Of a DNA stretch of 36,707 nt, positions 1-8,707 are shown one piece after another (the stretch's first letter is position 1; each line of letters starts with the position of its first letter). The stretch is from Gemmatimonadota bacterium (GTDB taxonomy: Bacteria; Gemmatimonadota; Gemmatimonadetes; Longimicrobiales; Gaopeijiaceae). The stretch is from assembly GCA_009841165.1 (NCBI GenBank), contig VXMI01000068.1, positions 1 through 36,707 of the forward strand, written 5' to 3'. The position numbers and the translations under genes are program-made. Below the pieces are notes generated by a model. That model had not been told where the DNA came from. It saw only the letters and a program-made list of their open reading frames with translations, and searched no databases.

Positions 1-2
1 CC

Positions 3-2291
3 CCCGCCGCCCTCACCGAAGTAGTCGAACGCTACTGCACCCGCTGCCACAACGAGCGCAGCTTCCGCGGCAACCTTTCGCTGGTCGGCTTCGACGTCGC
101 CGGCGCGGACGACCACGCCGAGACCGCCGAGCGCATGATCCGCAAGCTGCGCGCAGGCATGATGCCGCCGCCCGGAGCCCGCCGGCCCTCGGCCGACACA
201 CTCGCCGCGCTCGCCGAGACGCTGGAAGACATCGTCGACGAGGCCGCCCTCACCCGCCCCTACGCCGGCACGCGTCCCTTCCAGCGCCTCAACCGGGCCG
301 AGTACGCCCGCGTCGTGTACGACCTTCTGGGCCTCACCGTCGACCCGGAAGAATGGCTGCCCGCCGACCAGATCACCGCCGGCTTCGACAACATCGCCAC
401 ATCGCAGACCCTGTCGCCCACCCTCATGGACGCCTACCTGGCCGCGGCCAGCGAGATCGCGCGCCGTGCAGTTGGCGACCGCGACGCGGCGCCCACCACC
501 GTCACCTACGCCAACCCGCCCACCGTCTCGCAGCACGAGTGGGAGCGCGTCGAAGGCGCGCCGGTCGGAACGCGCGGCGGGATCAGCGCGCTGCACTCCT
601 TCCCGGCCGACGGCGAATACACCTTCGAGATGACCTTCATGTCGGGGTGGGGGGAGCGCTTCCACGACATCGACATCTCGGTGAACGGCGAGCGCGTCGC
701 GCTGGTTCGCTACGGCGGCAACATCGACTTCCAGGGGCGCAAGGGCTTCCCGGTCCGCACGGACCCGGTCCTGATCCCCGCTGGCGAGCACCGCCTCGTG
801 GCCGCGTTCGTCCGCCGCATGGAGGGCCCCTACGAGGACCTGATCCGGCCGCACGACTGGTCGCTCACCGGGACCGAGACGAGCTATGGCACGACTTCGC
901 TCCCGCACCTCATGAGCCTGACGGTCGAGGGGCCGCACAACCCCACCGGCGTTTCGGACTTCGATGCGCGCCGCCGCGTCTTCTCGTGCCGTCCCACGAC
1001 CGCCGCCGAGGAACTGCCCTGTGCCCGCGAGATCGTCGCGAGGCTGGCGGCTGACGCCTACGGCCGCGATCTCGACAGCGAGGAGGTGGACGACCTTCTC
1101 GACTTCTACCGCCTCGGCAGCGAGGACGGCGGGTTCGAGGCAGGGGTGAGGACGTCGCTGGAAGCCGTCCTTTCATCCCCCCACTTCCTCTTCCGCATGG
1201 AAAGCGAACCTGCCGGCGCGCAGCCCGGCGGGATCTTTCCGGTGGCCCCCGGGGACCTCGCGGCGCGTCTGTCGTTTTTCCTGTGGGGGAGGGCGCCCGA
1301 CGCGGAGCTGCTGGCCGCCGCGCGCGACGGTTCGCTATCGAACCCGGCCGTGCTGGATGCTCAGGCTCTGCGGATGCTGGCCGATCCGCGCGCCGAGGCG
1401 CTGGCCACACGGTTCGCGTCGCTGTGGCTGCGACTGCAGGATGTGGACAAGGTCACTCCGGACGCGCTCCGGTTTCCCAACTACAGCACCCAACTGGCCG
1501 GCGCGATGCGGCGCGAGACCGAGGTCTTCTTCCACAACCTGGTACGCGAGGACGGCAGTCTGCTCGACCTGTTGCGGGCCGACTACACCTTCGTGAACGA
1601 GCGCCTGGCCCGGCACTACGGCATCGAGGGAGTGCAGGGCGAGCATTTCCGGCGGGTCCCATACCCGGACGACCGCCGGCGCGGCATTCTGGGCCACGGG
1701 AGCGTGCTGGTGCAGACGTCGCTCGGGAACCGCACCTCGCCCGTACTGCGCGGCAAGTGGGTGATGGAGGTTCTGCTGGGCGCGCCGCCGCCCCCGCCGC
1801 CGCCCGGGATACCCGACCTGGAGGAGACCGAGAGCTCGATCGAAGGCAAGCCGCTGTCCACGCGTGAGCGTCTCGAAATGCACAGCACCAACCCGAGCTG
1901 CGCGTCGTGCCACAACTTCATCGATCCGATCGGGCTGGCCCTCGACAACTTCGATGTCACCGGGCGGTGGCGGGTCCGCGAGGACGGGGCGGAGCTGGAC
2001 ACCCGCGGCACCTACTACGACGGCACGGAGATCGAGACGCCGGGCGACCTGTCCCGTGTCCTGCTCACGCGGCCGGTCCCGATTGTGCGGCAGTTCACCG
2101 AGGGTCTCATGGCGTACGCGCTGGGGCGCGCGATAGATTATCGGGACCAGCCCGCGGTCCGCGCGATCGCGGCCGAGGCGGCGGAAAACGACTACCGGAT
2201 GTCTTCATTCATTCTTGGGGTAACCGGCAGCGTCGCCTTCCGGATGAAGCAGTCAGCTGCGGATGGCGACGGCGACGGCACCGGGTCCTGA
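3..2291 (+). CDS. DUF1592-type haem-motif protein (DUF1587/1595/1592/1588/1585), 5' end missing
   Basis: The reading frame is open from the first bases, so the true start lies before the window. The visible N-terminus carries a CxxCH haem motif (C-T-R-C-H, nt 36-50), as in PSCyt1-like domains. Then come a DUF1587-like segment (RLNRAEYARVVYDLLG), a beta-rich region resembling the carbohydrate-binding module of this family (about nt 570-930), DUF1595- and DUF1592-like helical regions (LAARLSFFLWG), a DUF1588-like part with its poly-proline stretch and a second CxxCH (CASCH, nt 1906-1920), and a C-terminal DUF1585-like region. Such proteins are known mainly from planctomycetes, acidobacteria and gemmatimonads, usually paired with a DUF1552 protein as here. 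They are presumed to be periplasmic, but the reaction is not established. The family assignment is firm; a role in polysaccharide or redox metabolism is inference. Confidence 0.9.
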   Translation, partial: PAALTEVVERYCTRCHNERSFRGNLSLVGFDVAGADDHAETAERMIRKLRAGMMPPPGARRPSADTLAALAETLEDIVDEAALTRPYAGTRPFQRLNRAEYARVVYDLLGLTVDPEEWLPADQITAGFDNIATSQTLSPTLMDAYLAAASEIARRAVGDRDAAPTTVTYANPPTVSQHEWERVEGAPVGTRGGISALHSFPADGEYTFEMTFMSGWGERFHDIDISVNGERVALVRYGGNIDFQGRKGFPVRTDPVLIPAGEHRLVAAFVRRMEGPYEDLIRPHDWSLTGTETSYGTTSLPHLMSLTVEGPHNPTGVSDFDARRRVFSCRPTTAAEELPCAREIVARLAADAYGRDLDSEEVDDLLDFYRLGSEDGGFEAGVRTSLEAVLSSPHFLFRMESEPAGAQPGGIFPVAPGDLAARLSFFLWGRAPDAELLAAARDGSLSNPAVLDAQALRMLADPRAEALATRFASLWLRLQDVDKVTPDALRFPNYSTQLAGAMRRETEVFFHNLVREDGSLLDLLRADYTFVNERLARHYGIEGVQGEHFRRVPYPDDRRRGILGHGSVLVQTSLGNRTSPVLRGKWVMEVLLGAPPPPPPPGIPDLEETESSIEGKPLSTRERLEMHSTNPSCASCHNFIDPIGLALDNFDVTGRWRVREDGAELDTRGTYYDGTEIETPGDLSRVLLTRPVPIVRQFTEGLMAYALGRAIDYRDQPAVRAIAAEAAENDYRMSSFILGVTGSVAFRMKQSAADGDGDGTGS

Positions 2292-2334
2292 CAACCCCGG
2301 GCCCCATGGAAGAGGACCCGACCCCCGAGGACAG

Positions 2335-3735
2335 ATGCATTTTGTGACAGGCAGGACAGTAGGTCGCCGCACTTTTCTCCGCGGCGTCGGCGCGACGGTT
2401 GCACTCCCCCTGCTGGACGCGATGGTTTCGGCGGGCCGTCTCCGCGCGGGAACGCGTGCGGAGCAGCCGACCCGGCTCATCTGCATCGAGGAGGTCCACG
2501 GGGTTGCAGGATGCAACGAGTGGGGCGCCGAGCAGAATCTCTTCGCCCCGGCCGCCGTGGGGCGCGACTTCGAGCTGAGCGACGCCAACGTCCTGAAGGC
2601 GCTCGAGCCGTGGCGTGATCACATGACGATCGTTTCCAACACCGACGTGCGGATGGCGGAGGCCTTCGCGGCGCAGGAGGTGGGAGGCGACCACTTCCGC
2701 TCGAGCGCGGTGTTCCTCACGCAGTCGCATCCCAGGCAGACACAGGGGTCGGATCTTTTCTGCGGCACGTCCCTCGACCAGCTGCACGCAAAGCGGTTCG
2801 GCCAGGAGACCGCGCTGCCTTCGCTACAGCTCTGCATCGAGCGCACCGACAAGGGCGGCGGCTGCGACTACAACTATTCGTGCGCGTACACGGACTCAAT
2901 CAGCTGGTCGTCGCCCACCACCCCGCTGCCGATGATCCGCAACCCGCGGACCGCTTTCGACATGCTCTTCGGGGCGGGTGGCAGCCCGGAGGAGCGGGCG
3001 CGGCGCCGGCGCACGCACGGGAGCATCCTGGACTGGGTGGCCGAGGAGGTGTCGGGTCTGAAGCGGCAGCTTGGGGCGGTGGACCGGACCCGGGTCGATC
3101 GCTACCTCGACAGCGTGCGCGAGATCGAGCGCCGGATCGCGCGGGTCGAGGCACGCAACACCAGCGGCGAGGAGCGGGAGCTGCCCGGCGCGCCGCCGGG
3201 TGTGCCGGATTCGTTCTCCGAACACATGCGCCTCATGTTCGACCTGCAGGTGCTCGCCTTCGAGACCGACGCGACGCGCGTGGTGGCCTTCAAGACCGGG
3301 CGCGACGCCTCCAACCGCACCTTCCCGGAGAGCGGATCGGACCGCGGATTCCACCCCGCCTCGCACCACGGCGGCCGGGAGAAGGCGATCATGGAGTTCA
3401 ACAGGATCTGCCAGTACCGCACGGGGCAGATGGCCTACCTCCTGAAGCGCCTGGAAGAGACGATGGACGGCGATGCGAACCTGCTCGACCGGTCCATGAT
3501 CATCTGGGGCTCGCCGATGGGTGATGCCAACCTGCACAACCACCGCCGCTGCCCGCTGGTGCTGATGGGCGGCGCGAACGGTCAGCTGGACGGCGGGGTG
3601 CACGTCAGGGCCGAAGCGGGGACGCCGATGGCGAACGTGTTCACGACGCTGCTGCACAGGCTCGGCCACGACGACATGGAGCAGTTCGGGGACGCGACGG
3701 GCGAGTTCTCGCTGGACGTGACGGCGGGGCCGTGA
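2335..3735 (+). CDS. DUF1552 domain protein with Tat signal
   Basis: 466-residue protein. The ATG at 2335 is chosen because GAGG lies about six bases upstream and translation from it puts a twin-arginine signal (GRRTFLRG, followed by a hydrophobic stretch) near the N-terminus; an in-frame ATG at 2263 would lie inside the upstream gene. The DUF1552 family is the standing partner of DUF1592-type proteins. Family features seen are a central GRDASNRTFPESG segment, the HHGG motif (residues SHHGGREK), and a C-terminal region resembling DUF1501/sulfatase-type folds (MIIWGSPMGDANLHNH). It is probably exported folded and works with the upstream haem-motif protein outside the cytoplasm. The enzymatic activity is unknown. 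Its stop codon overlaps the GTG start of the next gene. Confidence 0.9.
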   Translation: MHFVTGRTVGRRTFLRGVGATVALPLLDAMVSAGRLRAGTRAEQPTRLICIEEVHGVAGCNEWGAEQNLFAPAAVGRDFELSDANVLKALEPWRDHMTIVSNTDVRMAEAFAAQEVGGDHFRSSAVFLTQSHPRQTQGSDLFCGTSLDQLHAKRFGQETALPSLQLCIERTDKGGGCDYNYSCAYTDSISWSSPTTPLPMIRNPRTAFDMLFGAGGSPEERARRRRTHGSILDWVAEEVSGLKRQLGAVDRTRVDRYLDSVREIERRIARVEARNTSGEERELPGAPPGVPDSFSEHMRLMFDLQVLAFETDATRVVAFKTGRDASNRTFPESGSDRGFHPASHHGGREKAIMEFNRICQYRTGQMAYLLKRLEETMDGDANLLDRSMIIWGSPMGDANLHNHRRCPLVLMGGANGQLDGGVHVRAEAGTPMANVFTTLLHRLGHDDMEQFGDATGEFSLDVTAGP

Positions 3736-5801
3736 GGCGTCGGGGGTCGCGGGGGCGCTGGCGCGGACCCGTGTTGAGGCGGTGGCTGGGCGTGGCGGTG
3801 TTGCCGTGGTTGTTGGCGGGGGCGGAAGGCGCACCGGCGGGGCATGCGGGCTCGGCCGCGATCGACGCCGACTCCCCCGTAGCCGACGCCGCCCAACGGG
3901 GCGACCTGGAGGACGTCCGCCGGCTGCTGCGCGAGGGCGCCGACGTGAACGCCCCCCAGGGCGACGGCATGACCGCGCTCCACTGGGCCGCCGCGCGCGG
4001 CGACGAGTCGCTGTGCGAAGTGCTCCTCTACGCCGGCGCGAGGGTGGATGCCGGGACGCGGATCGGCCACTACACGCCGCTGCACCTCGCTGCGCGCGCT
4101 GCGAACGAAGCCGTGTTGGGGAGGCTCTTGCGCGCCGGGAGCGACCCCAACGCCCTCACCACCAACTCGGGAGCCGCGCCCTTGCACCTCGCCGCCGCGT
4201 CCGGCGACCCGGGAGTGATCGCGGCGCTGGTGGAGGGCGGCGCGGACGTGAACGGCCGCGAGGGCGCCTGGGGCCAGACGCCCCTGATCTTCGCGGCCGC
4301 CAACAACCGCGTCGCGGCTATCGAGGCGCTGCTGCGCGCCGGTGCCGATCCTTCGCTGACGGCTCATTCGGTCGATGCAGACGCGCATGCGAGGGCGGAC
4401 GCCGCCGCCGAGAGGCGAATCTCGGAGTTCCTGGCCGCCTTCAAGGAGAAGGAAGGTGGCGGTCCCGAGTGGCAGCCGACGCCGAGCCAGGTCCAGGCCG
4501 CCATGGACGCTTCCCGCGAGATCCAGCGCAAGTGGCCCGACGTGCCCGATCCTGCCGACGACGGAAGGGCGGAGGAGGGCGAGGACAAAGACGAAGCCGA
4601 AGGTGCTGCGGAGCCTGCGGGCAACAGTGAGGGCGGGAGCGAGGGCGCCGAAGAGACGCTGGAGGAGGTGACCGAGTCCGAGGAAGCGACCGAATCCGGG
4701 GAAGCGTCCGGGTCCGGGGACGAAGCCGGATCGGCGGCTCCGGACGCCGAGGCGGAGGAAGAGGATGAGGCGCCCCGTCCCATGACCTATGCCCAGATGG
4801 TCGGTGGTTGGGGCGGCCTGACCCCGCTCCTTCACGCCGTCCGCCAGGGGCACGTCCACTCGGCGACGACTCTCCTCGAGGGCGGCGCCGATATCGATCA
4901 GCCCTCGGGGGGCGATCAGACGACGCCACTGCTCATGGCGGCCGTGAACGGCCAGTTCGACCTGGCCATGCTCCTCTTGGAGCGGGGCGCCGATCCGAAC
5001 CTTGCCAGCCTCGCGGGCACCACGCCCCTCTTTGCGGTATTGGAGCGGCAGTGGGCGCCACGGGCGTCGTATTCACACCCCACGGAGCACCTGCTTCAGC
5101 AAACGACCCACCTGGAGATGCTCGAAGCCCTGCTCGAGGCCGGCGCCGATCCCAACGTTCGCCTGAAGAGTCACCTCTGGTACATGGAGTACACCTTCGG
5201 GGTCCTGCGGGGGAGCGGGATCAACCTCCAGGGTGCGACCCCCTTCTGGAGGGCGGCCTACGCTCTCGACATCGATGCGATGCGACTCCTCAAGGACTAC
5301 GGCGCCGATCCCGGAGTACCGACAATGAAGCCTCCGGAACGACGCCGTCGGCCGCCGCCTTCCGAAGGCGGGACGGACGAAGCCGAAGAACTCGACCCTT
5401 CCGGGCTCCCACCGGTGCCGGTGGGTGGTCCCGCTATCCATCCCATCCACGCCGCCTCGGGCGTCGGCTACGGTCAGTCGTTCGCGGGCAACGCGCACCG
5501 CCACGTGCCCGACAACTGGCTTGCAGCGGTCCGGTTCCTGGTCGAGGAATGCGGTGCGGACGTGAACGTGCGCGACGCCAACGCCTACACGGCGCTGCAC
5601 CACGCCGCGTCGCGGGGGGACAACGAACTCGTGATATACCTGGTGGACCAGGGCGCCGACGTCACCGCGATAAGCCGCCGGGGTCAGACCACCGCGGACA
5701 TGGCGAACGGCCCGATCCAGCGCCTTCAGCCCTTCCCGGCCACGGTTGCCCTGCTCGAAGAACTGGGCTCGAGGAACAACCACACCTGTCTCTCCTGCTG
5801 A
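3732..5801 (+). CDS. Secreted ankyrin-repeat protein with acidic linker
   Basis: 689 residues starting at a GTG that overlaps the previous stop (GTGA), so it is translationally coupled to the DUF1552 gene. The N-terminus is arginine-rich, then hydrophobic (LRRWLGVAVLPWLLAGAEG), consistent with a signal peptide or anchor. About five ankyrin repeats follow (for example GMTALHWAAARGDE, YTPLHLAARAANE, APLHLAAASGDP, TPLIFAAANNR). Next is a charged low-complexity linker rich in Glu, Ala, Ser and Gly (about nt 4555-4780). A second set of about six repeats runs to the C-terminus, the last complete one being AYTALHHAASRGDNELVIYLVDQGADV. It ends in a Cys-containing tail. Ankyrin proteins bind partner proteins; the operon position suggests a partner of the DUF1592/DUF1552 pair in the periplasm (inference). 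Confidence 0.88.
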   Translation: MRRRGSRGRWRGPVLRRWLGVAVLPWLLAGAEGAPAGHAGSAAIDADSPVADAAQRGDLEDVRRLLREGADVNAPQGDGMTALHWAAARGDESLCEVLLYAGARVDAGTRIGHYTPLHLAARAANEAVLGRLLRAGSDPNALTTNSGAAPLHLAAASGDPGVIAALVEGGADVNGREGAWGQTPLIFAAANNRVAAIEALLRAGADPSLTAHSVDADAHARADAAAERRISEFLAAFKEKEGGGPEWQPTPSQVQAAMDASREIQRKWPDVPDPADDGRAEEGEDKDEAEGAAEPAGNSEGGSEGAEETLEEVTESEEATESGEASGSGDEAGSAAPDAEAEEEDEAPRPMTYAQMVGGWGGLTPLLHAVRQGHVHSATTLLEGGADIDQPSGGDQTTPLLMAAVNGQFDLAMLLLERGADPNLASLAGTTPLFAVLERQWAPRASYSHPTEHLLQQTTHLEMLEALLEAGADPNVRLKSHLWYMEYTFGVLRGSGINLQGATPFWRAAYALDIDAMRLLKDYGADPGVPTMKPPERRRRPPPSEGGTDEAEELDPSGLPPVPVGGPAIHPIHAASGVGYGQSFAGNAHRHVPDNWLAAVRFLVEECGADVNVRDANAYTALHHAASRGDNELVIYLVDQGADVTAISRRGQTTADMANGPIQRLQPFPATVALLEELGSRNNHTCLSC

Positions 5802-5805
5802 ACCC

Positions 5806-6435
5806 TCAGGGCTCCTTCCCGAGAGCTTCCGCGATCCGCTGAGCTACCCGCTGCTCCAGCACGCCTCGCGACTGGCAGTGGATGGGGTTGCCGCTGACCG
5901 CGCGCGGACGGCCGTAGGCGTCGATCATGGTCAGGATCTCGGTGCTTTCCGGCCCCTTCGACGTGAGCCTGGTGACCACGGAGAGCGTGATGTCGTACTG
6001 GTTGGCCATCGGGCCCGCCAGGTTCGCACCGCAGTCGATGAAGGTGTTCATGCGGTCGCCCTCGATCCGCCTGGCGGCGTAGCCCGGGGTGCCGAGCTGC
6101 ATGAGGCGCGGGTCGGATTCCTCGACCGGAATCTCCATTTGGGCATAGACCCCGCCCACTACGCTCCACACCGTCGCGGCCGCTACGTCGAGGGTTCGGA
6201 CCCCCACGCCGGCTTCGTTGTACATCTCGACCGCCTGGTAGCCCGCGACACGCAAGACGTTTCGACGCTCCGGGGGCAGCGGAGTGGTGTCTTCAGTCGA
6301 GCCGCCCCCACCCCCGGAGGCGCATCCAGCCGCGGCGGTGGCGAGCACCCCTGCGGCTGCCAGTACCCACATTGGGGAACGCCTGTCCGAGGGACGGATG
6401 GCGGTTCTGCTCCTCCCTGACCCCTGTCCTGTCAT
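5806..6435 (-). CDS. Small lipoprotein of unknown function
   Basis: 209 residues. A lipobox-like AAGC puts the lipidated cysteine at about residue 38, after an arginine-rich n-region and the hydrophobic stretch MWVLAAAGVLATAAAG, followed by a Gly/Ser linker. The start at 6435 is supported by GGAG seven bases upstream and by the ATGA-type overlap with the upstream metallopeptidase stop. A shorter start at 6372 would still give a lipoprotein. The mature part contains two cysteines (FIDCGANLAG and NPIHCQSRG) that could form a disulfide, and is predicted mixed alpha/beta. I do not recognise the family. It converges with the ankyrin gene, leaving four bases between the stops. Confidence 0.75.
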   Translation of the reverse strand: MTGQGSGRSRTAIRPSDRRSPMWVLAAAGVLATAAAGCASGGGGGSTEDTTPLPPERRNVLRVAGYQAVEMYNEAGVGVRTLDVAAATVWSVVGGVYAQMEIPVEESDPRLMQLGTPGYAARRIEGDRMNTFIDCGANLAGPMANQYDITLSVVTRLTSKGPESTEILTMIDAYGRPRAVSGNPIHCQSRGVLEQRVAQRIAEALGKEP

Positions 6436-7166
6436 TGCGATTCTCCGATTTCGCGTGCGACCGCATCCGATTCGTAGATGTCCAACCCGGTCCGGCGCAG
6501 CGTGGCACGCGCACGCTCCATCCAGGACGACCGGCGAACCAGGACGAGTTCAAGGTATGGAGGCGCCGGGACCCCGTCCACGATCCGCACGAAGTGGAGG
6601 TCGCCCAGCACCTGCGGGTGCGGAATCTCGTAGCTTCGTCCTGCCCATGTGAAGCGGATCCCGTCCGCCTGCTCGAAGTCGGCCGTTTTCCAGGTCTGTT
6701 CCATGTATACCTCGTCCTCCACGGCGAAGATCCCCGGCCCGATCCTGTCACCGTGCCGGTAGTAGCCCGGCTCGAAGTCCAGGCCTTCGTACCGCTGAAA
6801 GGTCTGCTCCATCGCATGGTCGACCCCGTGCAGGTCGTCGGTGTCCGCGAGCGACTCCAGGTGATGGCGCAGTTCGTGGGTCAGCGTCTCCCAGATCTGC
6901 TCCGACCAGTCGAAGGTCGGGTCGGCTCTGGCCAGCGCCCGGAAGGAACCCCAGTGCAGGAGGACGGTCGACCGCACCGTTTCGGGTCCCTCCCAACTCG
7001 ACGGATAGGACTCGGTCACGCATTCGCCCAGCGTGTAGATGCCGGGGAAGCGGGGGTGGCGGAGCGCCCTGCGGTGCACTGTCAGGCCGTCCACCCCGTC
7101 GCGGTAGCGTTCGGGGATCTCCTCGAAGACCCGGCGCGCTTCACTTTCGAAGGCGTGGAAGTCCAT
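6432..7166 (-). CDS. Zincin-like metallopeptidase (PF06262-like)
   Basis: 244 residues without a signal peptide, so probably cytoplasmic. The zinc-site motif HELRH is at residues 97-101, within IWETLTHELRHHLE, with acidic residues shortly after (DTDDLHGVDHAMEQ) that could supply the third ligand. The N-terminal pattern (FEELPERYRDGVDGLTV...) and an IYTLGE segment resemble the small zincin-like metallopeptidase family formerly called DUF1025. The C-terminal hundred residues extend beyond the usual family length and are not assigned. It is the first gene of a two-gene minus-strand unit with the lipoprotein, overlapping it by four bases. It is divergent from the MFS gene, about 40 bases away. 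Peptidase activity is inferred from the motif; the substrate is unknown. Confidence 0.7.
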   Translation of the reverse strand: MDFHAFESEARRVFEEIPERYRDGVDGLTVHRRALRHPRFPGIYTLGECVTESYPSSWEGPETVRSTVLLHWGSFRALARADPTFDWSEQIWETLTHELRHHLESLADTDDLHGVDHAMEQTFQRYEGLDFEPGYYRHGDRIGPGIFAVEDEVYMEQTWKTADFEQADGIRFTWAGRSYEIPHPQVLGDLHFVRIVDGVPAPPYLELVLVRRSSWMERARATLRRTGLDIYESDAVAREIGESQ

Positions 7167-7206
7167 AGATTATGCGTTCGGTTGCGACATCCCTGGGAGG
7201 TTCGGT

Positions 7207-8433
7207 GTGAAGGTAGGCGGACAGCGGCGCCAGGCCGCGATGATCTTCATCCTCATCACGGTATTCATCGACGTGCTGGGGATCGGCATCATCATCCCTA
7301 TTCTCCCCGAACTGATCAAGGAGTTCGCCGGGGGAAGCACGGCGCAGGCCGGCCGCTGGTTCGGCGTTCTCGCCTCCACCTACGCTCTGACCCAGTTCAT
7401 CTGCGCGCCGTTGCTGGGCTCGCTGTCGGACCGCGTGGGACGCAGGCCCGTGATCCTCATTTCGCTGTTCGGCCTCGGCGTGGACTACATCATCATGGGC
7501 TTCGCACCCACGCTGGGATGGCTCTTTGCGGGACGGCTGATCGCCGGGGTCATGGGGGCGAGCATCACCACCGCCAACGCCTATATTGCCGACGTCTCGG
7601 CGCCCGAGGATCGCGCGCGCAACTTCGGGCTGATCGGGGTGGCCTTCGGCCTGGGCTTCATCTTCGGCCCGGCGCTGGGAGGCATCCTCGGGGGCATCGA
7701 CCTGCGGCTGCCGTTCTTCGTGTCGGCCGGGCTCGCCCTGGTGAACTGGCTCTACGGCTTCTTCGTCCTGCCCGAATCGCTGCCGCCCGAGAAGCGGGGT
7801 TCCTTCAGCTGGGCGAAGGCGAATCCGGTGGGGAGTCTCTATGTGCTCGGATCCTACCCGCTCGTCGCGGGCCTGACCATGGTGTTCGTGTTCGTCGTGC
7901 TGGCGCAGCGGGGGCTCGAGACGGTCTGGGTGCTCTACACGGGCCACAAGTTCGGATGGGACGAGCAGATGAACGGCTTCTCGCTGATGCTGGTGGGACT
8001 GATGGCCACCATTGTGCAGGGGGGACTGGTGCGTCCGATCGTGGGGTGGCTGGGCGAGCGCCGCGCGATTCTCTACGGGCTGGTCACCGCCGTGATCACC
8101 TACCTGGGGTATGGGCTCGCGACGGCGGGGTGGATGCTGTTCGCGTTCATCGTCTTCGGCTCCATCGGCGGCGTCGCGGGGCCGGCGATCCAGAGCCTGG
8201 TCGCGGGCGCGGTGCCTTCCGAGGACCAGGGCAAGGTACAGGGCGGGATCACGTCTCTGATGAGCCTGACCAGCATTCTGGCACCGCTCATCTTCACGGC
8301 CGGGCTGTTCAGCTACTTCACGTCCGAGAGTGCCCCGATCGAGCTGCCCGGGGCGCCGTTCCTGCTCGGCGCGCTCATGTACGCGCTGGCGCTCTGGTCG
8401 CTGCTGCGGCTGTTCAGGAGGATGCCGGGGTAG
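7207..8433 (+). CDS. TetA-type MFS efflux transporter
   Basis: 408 residues with about twelve hydrophobic segments, the standard size for a drug:H+ antiporter of the TCR/Tet group. The first membrane helix carries the acidic motif IDVLGIGIIIPILP. The loop between helices 2 and 3 has the MFS motif A as GSLSDRVGRRP (residues 71-81). A motif C-like glycine/proline-rich stretch follows in helix 5 (GLGFIFGPALGG). The GTG start at 7207 is preceded by GGGAGG at 7195-7200. Family knowledge points to proton-driven export of a small hydrophobic compound. Tetracycline itself cannot be claimed, as many relatives in environmental bacteria have other substrates. No dedicated TetR-type regulator lies next to it. 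Confidence 0.88.
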   Translation: MKVGGQRRQAAMIFILITVFIDVLGIGIIIPILPELIKEFAGGSTAQAGRWFGVLASTYALTQFICAPLLGSLSDRVGRRPVILISLFGLGVDYIIMGFAPTLGWLFAGRLIAGVMGASITTANAYIADVSAPEDRARNFGLIGVAFGLGFIFGPALGGILGGIDLRLPFFVSAGLALVNWLYGFFVLPESLPPEKRGSFSWAKANPVGSLYVLGSYPLVAGLTMVFVFVVLAQRGLETVWVLYTGHKFGWDEQMNGFSLMLVGLMATIVQGGLVRPIVGWLGERRAILYGLVTAVITYLGYGLATAGWMLFAFIVFGSIGGVAGPAIQSLVAGAVPSEDQGKVQGGITSLMSLTSILAPLIFTAGLFSYFTSESAPIELPGAPFLLGALMYALALWSLLRLFRRMPG

Positions 8434-8455
8434 GGGAGTCGTAGTCGCTCCGGAT

Positions 8456-8570
8456 ATCCTGCCCTTCCTTGCGGCTTGATTCTGCCGGAAAGCTCGGTCT
8501 ATTCCTGCCGGGGAGTGTGTCGCATTTCTGCCGTTGTGATCGTTGTGTTTCTGCCGGTATCCCGGCCCGA
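8456..8570. repeat. Five-unit 23-bp-period direct repeat (CTGCCG core)
   Basis: The hexamer CTGCCG occurs at 8482, 8505, 8528 and 8551, and as CTGCCC at 8459, giving five copies exactly 23 bases apart. The bases just before the core are pyrimidine/T-rich (TTTC, TTCC, ATTC) and the rest of each unit is divergent. The array lies in the non-coding stretch between the MFS gene and the BlaI-type operon. Regular multiple terminal repeats of about this length are known at the ends of IS21- and Tn7-like elements, and iterated operators also look like this. No transposase is nearby. Interpretation as a transposon-end remnant is inference. Confidence 0.6.
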
Positions 8571-8646
8571 CGGCGTGGGAGTCGTACCGACAGGAGCGCT
8601 CGGGCCGTAAGGGGTCTGGGGGGTTGGACAGTTTGCGGACAGCCCG

Positions 8647-8674
8647 ACTATCATGATAGTATTATCGTGATAGT
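8647..8674. promoter_or_regulatory. Tandem palindromic operator upstream of the BlaI-type operon
   Basis: ACTATCATGATAGT at 8647-8660 is a perfect 14-base palindrome. It is followed directly by ATTATCGTGATAGT (8661-8674), which matches it at 12 of 14 positions. The pair lies 33 bases before the start of the lipoprotein gene that heads a blaI-M56 operon. A promoter-like TTGCGG (8633-8638) with TAGTAT (8657-8662), 18 bases apart, would overlap the first palindrome. BlaI/MecI-family repressors bind such AT-rich dyads as dimers and usually autoregulate, so this is the likely binding site of the repressor encoded at 10582. Confidence 0.7.
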
Positions 8675-8707
8675 AGTCATGCCGCAGTCAGTCCATAGGG
8701 AGCGGGA

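Noticed and set aside
6372..8444. Long plus-strand 690-codon frame across the metallopeptidase and MFS genes
   Set aside because: It is antisense to one gene and out of frame with the other; composition is Arg/Gly/His-rich as in GC-rich shadow frames.
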